64,000 nucleotides of DNA from Sphingomonas endophytica (GTDB taxonomy: Bacteria > Pseudomonadota > Alphaproteobacteria > Sphingomonadales > Sphingomonadaceae), in contig NZ_JACIJN010000009.1 in the NCBI RefSeq assembly GCF_014199415.1, forward strand, positions 1-64,000, given 5' to 3'. Of this stretch, positions 57,721 to 64,000 are shown piece by piece. The translations under genes and the position numbers were made by a program. Positions within the stretch are counted from its first letter, which is position 1. Each line of letters begins with the position of its first letter. The notes beneath the pieces are model-generated. The model was not told where the DNA came from and ran no database searches. It saw only the letters and a list, made by a program, of their open reading frames with translations.

Positions 57721-57944
57721 TCAGCAACGAAACTCCCTCATCCTGCGGCCCGTGGCGTGACCGGATCGGAATCCGGCCGGGTTGTTAACCTTTCCGTAGC
57801 GCCAATAGGCTACCTACAGACACACAAGTCCTATCTCGCCCCTTTTGGGAGCGCAAACGCTTTGTCGGACGCAACAAACGTACAGCAGGACTGCGACGTT
57901 TTTATTTCTGTATCGTTTGTGCGCCCGCGTCTATCCCATGCGTC

Positions 57945-58832
57945 ATGACCAAGCGCATTTTTTTCCTGCTTCCCACCGCGGCGCTGCTGGCGCCGGCGTT
58001 CGCGCCCGGCGCCGCCCTCGCCCAGCAGGCCCCCGCCGCCGCGCCGGCCGCGCCTTCGCTCGGCTATGCCGATCTCGCCGATCTGGTGATCGCCAGCCCG
58101 CTGGTGGTCGACGCGACGATTCGCTCCGCCTCGCGAATCAAGGGGGCTGAGGCCGCCGGCCTCGCGCCCGGCAAGACCCGCTTCTATGTCGAGGCCGACG
58201 TCATCACGCTGGTGCGCGGGGCCAGCGCGATCCCGGCGCGGGTCGGCTGGGTGGTCGACGTGTCGCCCGACTGGCGCGGCCGCGTCCCCTCGCTCAAGAA
58301 GCGCCGCGTCCTCGCCTTTGCGCGTCCCGTTGCGGGACAGGCGGGTCAAATCCAGTTGGTCGAGCCGGGGGCGCAGCACGACTGGAGCGCCGCGCTGGAG
58401 CAACGCGTGCGCGCGATCGCGTCCGAACTCGCCGCGCCCGATGCGCCGCCGGTCATCACCGACATCGGCAACGCCTTTCACGTCCCCGGCGCGCTGCCCG
58501 GCGAAGGCGAGACGCAGATTTTCCTGCGCACCCGCGACAATCGCCCGGCGGCGCTGTCGATCCTGCGCCGGCCCGGCGAGCAGCCGCGCTGGTCGATCGC
58601 GCTGAGCGAGATCATCGACGATTCGGCGCCGACGCCGCAGCGCAACACCCTGTTATGGTATCGGCTCGCCTGCGCGTTGCCCGCGACGCTGCCCGAGCGG
58701 AGCACCGCCTCGCTCTCGCCCGATGACGCGACACAGGCGCAGGCCGACTATGGCTTCGTCATGGAACAGCTCGGCCCATGCCGCGCCGCGCCGCCGTCTG
58801 CCGCGGTCAGCGCCGGTGTCGCACCAATGTGA
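57945..58832 (+). CDS. Exported protein of unknown function
   Basis: A 295-residue protein with a signal peptide (about 1-26, cleaved near ALA-QQ). A Pro/Ala-rich stretch follows, then a probable alpha/beta domain with repeated strands. I recognise no family; the middle (ADVITLVRGASAIPARVGWVVDVSPDWRGR) and CALPATL near the end may be landmarks. It is divergent from tonB and overlaps the convergent folB end by about 26 bases. An unstudied sphingomonad envelope protein is the best description. Confidence 0.7.
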   Translation: MTKRIFFLLPTAALLAPAFAPGAALAQQAPAAAPAAPSLGYADLADLVIASPLVVDATIRSASRIKGAEAAGLAPGKTRFYVEADVITLVRGASAIPARVGWVVDVSPDWRGRVPSLKKRRVLAFARPVAGQAGQIQLVEPGAQHDWSAALEQRVRAIASELAAPDAPPVITDIGNAFHVPGALPGEGETQIFLRTRDNRPAALSILRRPGEQPRWSIALSEIIDDSAPTPQRNTLLWYRLACALPATLPERSTASLSPDDATQAQADYGFVMEQLGPCRAAPPSAAVSAGVAPM

Positions 58833-59187
58833 TGCCGATCGCCTCGCCGGCCTCGGCGATGGCGAGCTTGACGATCTTCACCTTTACGCGCCGCACGCGC
58901 TGGTCCTGGAGGAACAGCGTGTCGGCGATGTGATCCGCCACCGCCTCGATCAGCGTGAAATGCCCGGCGGTCGACAGCGCGTCGGTCGCGGCGTGCTTGA
59001 GGTCGAGGTAATTCTTCGATGCCGACAGCGGCGTGTCCGGCGCATAATGCGCCGGCGCATCGAGCAGCACCGTCAGCGAGATGCGCAACGGCTGCGGCAG
59101 GTGCGTCTCTTCGGAATAGATGCCGGTCAGCACCTGCACCTCGAGGTCATGGACCTCGAGCTCGAGCGTATCGGGCGCGTAGCTCAT
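58807..59187 (-). CDS. folB: Dihydroneopterin aldolase-type protein
   Basis: A 126-residue member of the FolB tunnelling fold. LTGIYSEETHLPQPLRISLTVLLD matches the family start, and HFTLIEAVADHIADTLF carries the catalytic Glu region. The usual late KPxA segment reads KLAIAEAGEAIGI here, so the motif is slightly changed. The expected reaction is dihydroneopterin to hydroxymethyl-dihydropterin in folate synthesis. Its start overlaps the GST stop (ATGA). A related DHNA-like enzyme is possible. Confidence 0.85.
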   Translation of the reverse strand: MSYAPDTLELEVHDLEVQVLTGIYSEETHLPQPLRISLTVLLDAPAHYAPDTPLSASKNYLDLKHAATDALSTAGHFTLIEAVADHIADTLFLQDQRVRRVKVKIVKLAIAEAGEAIGITLVRHRR

Positions 59188-59816
59188 GCGGCGGCACTCG
59201 GCCGTGCCGTCGCGGCTTCGTGCCAGCGGCGCAGGTGCGGCAGCCCGTCGGGCAGCGCCAGCTTCGCCATGGCGGCGAAATCGACCGTCACCAGCGCGGT
59301 GATGTCGGCATAACTATACCGATCGCCGGCTACCCATTCCGTCTCGCCGAGCCGCGCGTCGAGCATGGCGACGAACGCTTCCCACATCACCGTGCCGCGC
59401 GTGGCGAGATCGGGGAGCTGCGGCAAGGCGGGCCAGATGCCGGGTTCGGCGCGATCGGCGAATCGCGTCGCGACGTTGCGGAGCGCATAGACGCACGCGG
59501 CATAGCCCTCGGCCTCGACCCGCCGCGTCCAGGCGGTGACGCGCGCGACCTCGACCGGACGCGCGCCGAACAGCGGCGGGTCGGGGTGCAGCGCCTCGAA
59601 GAATCGGCAGATCGCGGTCGAGTCGCCGATCACCTCGCCATCGTCGAGCGCCAGCGCCGGCACGGTGCCGCGCGGATTGATCGCCAGGAAGCCGGGCTGC
59701 AGATGCGCGCCGCCCGGCAGGTCGACCAGCACGCGCTCGACGGAGATTGCTTTCTCCGCCAGATAGATCCGCACGCGCCGCGGGCTGGGCGCGCGCTCGG
59801 CGTCGTAGAGCTTCAT
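59184..59816 (-). CDS. Glutathione S-transferase family protein
   Basis: A 210-residue GST with an N-terminal thioredoxin-like domain (MKLYDAERAPSPRRVRIYLAEK, then NPRGTVPALALDDGEVIGDSTAICRFFEA, with the conserved cis-Pro and Ser of the glutathione site) and a C-terminal helical domain. The Ser in AERAPSPRR could be the activating residue. Substrate unknown. The stop overlaps folB by four bases, so the two are co-translated; a longer ORF reading to 60428 is rejected. Confidence 0.88.
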   Translation of the reverse strand: MKLYDAERAPSPRRVRIYLAEKAISVERVLVDLPGGAHLQPGFLAINPRGTVPALALDDGEVIGDSTAICRFFEALHPDPPLFGARPVEVARVTAWTRRVEAEGYAACVYALRNVATRFADRAEPGIWPALPQLPDLATRGTVMWEAFVAMLDARLGETEWVAGDRYSYADITALVTVDFAAMAKLALPDGLPHLRRWHEAATARPSAAA

Positions 59817-59936
59817 TCGGTCATTCCGGTTGCCATCGCTGCCGTCGAAACGTGTCCGTTGCCGAGCGGCGGGGCTCGCCCTAAAGCGCCCGCGCCCGGG
59901 CGTCCACCTCGATCGCGGGCAGGAGGCAGCGCGCGC

Positions 59937-60446
59937 GTGATCCAGATGGTGCCGATCGACACGATCGCCGACGAAGCAGTGGAGCAATTGCTCGACCGCG
60001 CGTTCGGGCGCGACCGTCACGTCCGCACCGCCTATCGCCTTCGCGCCGGCACGCGCGCGCTCCCCGCGCTGAGCTTCGCGCTGATCGAGCGCGAGGCGCT
60101 GCTCGGCTCGATCCAGTGCTGGCCGGTGCAGTTCGACGGCGACGACGGGACGGTCTGGCCGCTGGTGCTGGTCGGCCCGGTCGCGATCGTGCCCGAGCGC
60201 CAGCAGGAAGGGCTGGGCCGGCGGTTGATGGAGGCGGCGCTCGCCGCCGCGGCGGGCGGCCCGCCGCTGACCTTGATCGGCGACCCGGAATATTATGGCC
60301 GCTTCTTCGGCTTCGACGCCGCCGCGACCGCGCTGTGGCGGCTGCCCGGCCCGGTCGAGCGCCATCGGCTGCTCGCGCGCGGTGCGAATGTGCCCGCGAC
60401 AGCCGGCCTGCTCGGACCGCGCCACCACGCCAGCGCGGCGGCCTGA
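59937..60446 (+). CDS. GNAT-family N-acetyltransferase
   Basis: A 169-residue acetyltransferase. VGPVAIVPERQQEGLGRRLMEAAL is the acetyl-CoA-binding RxxGxG/A segment, followed by PLTLIGDPEYYGRFFGFDAA, a pattern common in YhbS-like members. The GTG at 59937 has AGGAGG ten bases upstream; the ATG nine bases later is an alternative. Substrate unknown. It is divergent from the GST gene and 51 bases upstream of the DUF1285 gene. Confidence 0.87.
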   Translation: MIQMVPIDTIADEAVEQLLDRAFGRDRHVRTAYRLRAGTRALPALSFALIEREALLGSIQCWPVQFDGDDGTVWPLVLVGPVAIVPERQQEGLGRRLMEAALAAAAGGPPLTLIGDPEYYGRFFGFDAAATALWRLPGPVERHRLLARGANVPATAGLLGPRHHASAAA

Positions 60447-60497
60447 CCTCTCCCCCCGGACCTTTACCCCACGCCGCCCGCACCCTAGGTGGGCGCG

Positions 60498-61058
60498 ATG
60501 CCGATGGCGCCGCCCCCCGATTTCGACACGCTCACCATCGCCGACATCGCGCGACTCGCCGACGGCGACCGGCTACCCCCGGTCGAGCGCTGGAACCCGG
60601 CGCATTGCGGCGACAGCGAGATGCGGATCGCGCGCGACGGCACATGGTATCATCAGGGCGCGCCGATCACCCGCCCGGCGATGGTGCGCGCGTTCAGCCG
60701 TATCCTGCGCCGCGAGTCCGATGGCGGCTATGTGCTGGTCACCCCGGTCGAAAAGCTGGACATTGCGGTCGAGGACGCGCCGTTCGTCGCCGTGGAGATG
60801 AAGGCCGAAGGCGAGGGCCGCGATGCGACGCTGGCGTTCCGGCTCAACACCGGCGAGCTGGTGACCGCCTCCGCCACGCATCCGCTGCGCTTCGCGGAGC
60901 AGGCTGACGGGCCGCACCCCTATCTGCATGTGCGTGGCGGGCTGGAAGCGTTGATCGCACGTCCGGTCTATTACGAACTCGCCGAGCGCGCGCTGGCGGG
61001 CGACGACGCCGGCCCCGGCGTCTGGAGCGCCGGCACGTTCTTCGCGCTGCAAGCGTGA
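60498..61058 (+). CDS. DUF1285 protein
   Basis: A 186-residue protein of the DUF1285 family, which in known structures folds as two small beta-rich domains. Family landmarks are PPVERWNPAHCGDSEMRIARDGTWYHQGAPITRPAMVRAFSRILRRE and GYVLVTPVEK. Function unknown. A GTG at 60489 is also possible as start, but the ATG at 60498 is nearer the conserved part. Its stop overlaps the GTG of the Nudix gene by three bases. It is part of an operon that ends with cca. Confidence 0.88.
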   Translation: MPMAPPPDFDTLTIADIARLADGDRLPPVERWNPAHCGDSEMRIARDGTWYHQGAPITRPAMVRAFSRILRRESDGGYVLVTPVEKLDIAVEDAPFVAVEMKAEGEGRDATLAFRLNTGELVTASATHPLRFAEQADGPHPYLHVRGGLEALIARPVYYELAERALAGDDAGPGVWSAGTFFALQA

Positions 61059-61654
61059 CGCTCGCCGAGCGGCTCGCCGCCGCCTTGACCGCGCCGACGA
61101 GGGCCGCGTCGACGGGGGCCGCGTTGACGGGGGACGATCACGACCATCCCGCCGATGCGACGCTGACCCCCGCCGCGGTGCTGGTCGCAATCACCGACCG
61201 CCCCGCCCCCGGCGTGCTGCTGACGCAGCGGACCGAGACGCTGCGCCGTCATGCCGGGCAGGTGGCGTTCCCCGGCGGGCGCGTCGACCCCGGCGAGGAT
61301 GCGGTCACCGCCGCGCTGCGCGAGGCCGAGGAGGAGATCGCCCTGCCCCGCGCCGCGGTGCGGGTGATCGGCACCTCCGATCCGTATCGCACCGGCACCG
61401 GCTTCGCGATCACGCCGGTCGTCGGCGTCGTGCCCCCCGACCTGCCGCTGGTGGCGAGCGAGGCGGAGGTCGCGGCGGTGTTCGAGGTGCCGCTCGCCTT
61501 TCTGCTCGACGCCGCCAACCAGCGCGCGGCGACCGCTTTCTATCAGGGCCGTGAGCGCCGCTACGTGGAGATGATGTGGAACGACCGGCGGATCTGGGGC
61601 GCGACGGCGGGGATGATCGTGAACCTTTCGCGGCGGCTGCAATGGCCGGCGTGA
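61055..61654 (+). CDS. Nudix CoA pyrophosphatase-like protein
   Basis: A 199-residue Nudix protein. LLTQRTETLRRHAGQVAFPGGRVDPGEDAVTAALREAEEEIAL joins the CoA-type UPF0035 signature (LRRHAGQVAFPGG) to a Nudix box, so CoA or a derivative is the likely substrate. The GTG start overlaps the DUF1285 stop, and its stop overlaps the cca start by 13 bases. It may recycle or limit CoA, but this is family inference. Confidence 0.9.
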   Translation: MTLAERLAAALTAPTRAASTGAALTGDDHDHPADATLTPAAVLVAITDRPAPGVLLTQRTETLRRHAGQVAFPGGRVDPGEDAVTAALREAEEEIALPRAAVRVIGTSDPYRTGTGFAITPVVGVVPPDLPLVASEAEVAAVFEVPLAFLLDAANQRAATAFYQGRERRYVEMMWNDRRIWGATAGMIVNLSRRLQWPA

Positions 61655-62838
61655 CGCTGCCCGCCGCCGACTGGCGCGCGCGGCCGGGGCTCGACCGGCT
61701 GATCGACGCGCTCGACGGCGCGCACGGCATGGCGCGCTGGGTCGGTGGCGCCGTCCGCGATTCGTTGCTGGGGCTACCGGTCGCCGATCTCGATCTGGCG
61801 ACGCGCTTCGCCCCCGAGGAAGTGGTGCGCCGGCTCGAGGCGGCCGGGATCAAGGCGGTGCCGACCGGGATCGCGCACGGCACCGTCACCGCGGTCAGCG
61901 ACGGGACGGTCGTCGAGGTCACGACCCTGCGCCGCGACGTCGCCACCGACGGCCGTCATGCCGTGGTCGCCTTTTCCGATGACTGGCGTGAGGATGCGGC
62001 GCGGCGCGACTTCACGATGAACGCGCTCTACGCCGATCCGCTGACCGGCGAGGTGTTCGACTGGTTCGGCGGGCTCGACGATCTCGCCGCACGGCGCGTG
62101 CGCTTCATCGGCGATCCCTATCGCCGCATCGCCGAGGATCACCTGCGCATCCTGCGCTTCTTCCGTTTCCATGCGCGCTTCGGCGACGCGATCAATGCCG
62201 ACGGGCTCGACGCGTGCGTGGCGCGCGCCAATGACCTGATGGCGCTCAGCCGCGAGCGGATCGCCGCCGAATTGCTCAAGCTCTTCGTCGCGCCCGGCGC
62301 GGTGCCGGTGGTGACGTTGATGGAGGCGCGCGGGATCTTTCGCCCGGTGCTCCCCGAGATCGATGCGGCAGGTGTCGCGCGGCTCGCGGCGCTGGCGACA
62401 CGCGAATCGGCGGCCGGGATCGCGCCCGACGCGATCCGGCGGCTGGCGGCGCTGGTCGCGCCGGCGGCGGCCGAGGGCGTCGGCGCACGGCTCAAGCTGT
62501 CGAACAACGATCGCAAGCGGCTGGTCCAGGCCAGTGCCGGCCCCGGCGACGAAGGCGCATGTGCGCTCGGCTACCGGGTCGGCATCGACAGCGCGATCGA
62601 CCGGCTGCTGCTCGCCGGGGCCGATCCCGGCCCGCTCGTCGGGTGGGAGCGCCCGGCGCTGCCGATCGGCGGTGGCGCGCTGGTCGCGCGCGGGCTGGCG
62701 AAGGGGCCGGACGTCGCGCGGACGCTACGCGCGGTCGAGGATCGCTGGATCGCGGAGGGCTTCCCGGCCGGCGACCGCGTCGAGGCGATCGCGGACGAGG
62801 AAGTGGCTCAGGCGTTGCGCTCGCGCAGGAACGCATAG
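61642..62838 (+). CDS. cca: CCA tRNA nucleotidyltransferase (poly(A) polymerase family)
   Basis: A 398-residue class II nucleotidyltransferase. The catalytic Asp49 and Asp51 lie in VGGAVRDSLLGLPVADLDLAT, followed by RRDFTMNALYADP and EDHLRILRFFRFHARFG, the head and neck motifs. It adds or repairs the tRNA 3' CCA end. It overlaps the Nudix gene by 13 bases, and its 3' end overlaps the convergent GGDEF-EAL gene by 31 bases. The length and C-terminal helices match bacterial cca enzymes of this class. Confidence 0.93.
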   Translation: MAGVTLPAADWRARPGLDRLIDALDGAHGMARWVGGAVRDSLLGLPVADLDLATRFAPEEVVRRLEAAGIKAVPTGIAHGTVTAVSDGTVVEVTTLRRDVATDGRHAVVAFSDDWREDAARRDFTMNALYADPLTGEVFDWFGGLDDLAARRVRFIGDPYRRIAEDHLRILRFFRFHARFGDAINADGLDACVARANDLMALSRERIAAELLKLFVAPGAVPVVTLMEARGIFRPVLPEIDAAGVARLAALATRESAAGIAPDAIRRLAALVAPAAAEGVGARLKLSNNDRKRLVQASAGPGDEGACALGYRVGIDSAIDRLLLAGADPGPLVGWERPALPIGGGALVARGLAKGPDVARTLRAVEDRWIAEGFPAGDRVEAIADEEVAQALRSRRNA

Positions 62839-64000
62839 GCCGCATCGAGTTCGAGCGGCCGCGCATAGGCATAGCCCTGCCCGAGGGTGCAGCCGAGCGC
62901 GGCCAGCGTCTGTCCGACGTCGATGGCCTCGATCCCCTCGGCGACCGTGTCCATCCCCAGCGCCTGCGCCAGCCCGAGGATCGCACGGACGATCGCCACC
63001 TTGTCTCGGTCGGTCAGCAGCCCGGTGACGAAGCTGCGGTCGATCTTGAGCACGTCGATCGGCAGCTTCTGCAACGAGGCGAGATTCGAGAAACCGGTCC
63101 CGAAATCGTCCATCGCGATCGAGACGCCGGTTTCCTTCAGCCCGGTCAGCACGCGCGCGATCCGGTCGGGATCGTTGATGAGCGCGCTCTCGGTGATCTC
63201 CAGCTTGAGCCGTGCGCCAGCCAGCCCGCTGTCGTGGAGCGCACGCCGCACGACGCCCGCGATCGAATCGCGCTGCAACTGGATCGGCGACAGGTTCACC
63301 GCCACCGTCACCCCGCAATCGCCCCCGGCGCGCCGGTCCCAGTCCGCCAGCGTGCGCAGTGCGCTGTCGAGCGCCCAGCGGCCGAGCGGCACGATCAGCC
63401 CCGATTCCTCGGCGACCGGGATGAACCGGCCCGGTTCGTGGCGGACACCCTGTTCGTCGGTCCAGCGTGCCAGCGCCTCGAAGCCGTTGACGCGCCCGGT
63501 GCCCAGATCGCAGATCGGCTGGTAGACGAGGTTGAGCTGCTCGCTCTCGATCGCGCGGCGCAGCGCGGTTTCCATCGCGAATTCGGCGCGTGCCGAGTCG
63601 AGCGCGCGCGTCTGATAGGCTTCGGCGTTCTTGGTCGCCTTGGACTTCTTCATCGCGACCTGCGCGTGGCGGATCACGTCCTCGGCATCGCTGACCCCGG
63701 CGTCGCCGAACGCGATGCCGATCGCGCACGACACGCGCAGCTCATATTCGCTCAGCCGGAACGGCGTCGCCAGCGCGTCGCGGATGCGGCGCGCGACCTG
63801 ATCGGCCTCTTCGCGCCCGGCATCGATCGTCAGCAGCACGCCGAATTCGTCCCCGCCGGTCCGCGCGAGCGTATCGCGGTGGCGCAGCGCGCCCTTGATC
63901 CGCCGCGCAACGGTGATGAGCAATTCGTCGCCGGTCAGCGAGCCCAGGCAGGCGTTGAAGCGGCTGAAGCGATCGAGGTCGATCATCAGCACCGCCCAGC
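62808..64000 (-). CDS. GGDEF-EAL c-di-GMP protein, cut at the window edge
   Basis: The visible part has 394 residues from the first in-frame Met, and the frame continues past base 64000, so the N-terminal sensor part is missing. The GGDEF site TGGDEFGVL and its DLDRFSRFN metal segment are intact. The EAL domain has FEALARW, ITESAL, MDDFGTGFSNLASL, LKIDRSFV and AEGIE, all the metal and catalytic motifs. It may make and degrade c-di-GMP or use one domain as a sensor. It ends in a 31-base overlap with cca. Confidence 0.92.
   Translation of the reverse strand, partial: WAVLMIDLDRFSRFNACLGSLTGDELLITVARRIKGALRHRDTLARTGGDEFGVLLTIDAGREEADQVARRIRDALATPFRLSEYELRVSCAIGIAFGDAGVSDAEDVIRHAQVAMKKSKATKNAEAYQTRALDSARAEFAMETALRRAIESEQLNLVYQPICDLGTGRVNGFEALARWTDEQGVRHEPGRFIPVAEESGLIVPLGRWALDSALRTLADWDRRAGGDCGVTVAVNLSPIQLQRDSIAGVVRRALHDSGLAGARLKLEITESALINDPDRIARVLTGLKETGVSIAMDDFGTGFSNLASLQKLPIDVLKIDRSFVTGLLTDRDKVAIVRAILGLAQALGMDTVAEGIEAIDVGQTLAALGCTLGQGYAYARPLELDAAYAFLRERNA

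Overview
The window reads as chromosomal DNA of a high-GC alphaproteobacterium, most likely a Sphingomonas-type member of the Sphingomonadaceae. This rests on protein similarity recalled from the family, on the complete nuoA-N cluster running into birA, coaX and an RNase J gene, on a tonB-exbB-exbD-exbD cluster, and on the heavy use of G/C at third codon positions. No 16S gene is present, so the genus is inference.

Positions 1-8130 are an accessory region. It begins inside a prophage-like segment: the tail of an unidentified gene, an overlapping Rz/Rz1-type spanin pair, a 503-residue protein that may be a beta-helix phage surface protein, and a small Cys-rich protein. Next comes a lower-GC stretch (about 2.6-4.4 kb). 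It holds a stand-alone response regulator receiver between two small paralogous proteins of unknown function, plus a small unidentified protein. Two P4-type tyrosine integrases follow, converging on each other; the second is paired with a winged-helix protein and lies beside a tRNA-Tyr gene, the probable integration target.

From 8.3 to 30 kb the DNA is mostly ordinary chromosomal housekeeping: rRNA methyltransferase, ferredoxin, AlkA, a degenerate GGDEF protein, MtnP, MntH, YchF, an NPP phosphodiesterase / ArsC-like / phospholipase D overlapping trio, PurL, a DUF418 membrane protein, bfd-bfr iron storage, an Hpt protein, Der, BamB with a YfgM-like partner, PanB and a Crp/Fnr regulator. Many gaps between these genes carry long inverted-repeat elements of at least four sequence types.

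From 30.4 to 34 kb are tRNA-Pro and the yajC-secD-secF export operon with an Mth938-like gene. From 53.1 kb back to 34.0 kb on the minus strand runs one tightly packed unit: nuoA, B, C, D, an NTF2-like gene, nuoE through nuoN, birA, coaX, rnj, DUF1467 and DUF983. Most junctions overlap by 1-10 bases, which suggests a single transcription unit joining respiratory complex I with cofactor and RNA-processing genes.

The right end (53.2-64 kb) holds a Nudix gene, dCTP deaminase, a TPR exported protein, the TonB energy-transduction cluster ending at a clear terminator, an exported protein, dihydroneopterin aldolase with a glutathione S-transferase, a GNAT protein, a DUF1285 / Nudix / CCA-adding enzyme operon, and a GGDEF-EAL protein cut by the window edge.

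I found no CRISPR array, no recognisable defence or secondary-metabolite system, and no complete insertion sequence. The most unusual items are the receiver with twin flanking paralogs, the NTF2-like gene inside the nuo operon, the tandem integrases at tRNA-Tyr, the palindromes before bfd, and the families of long intergenic inverted repeats.
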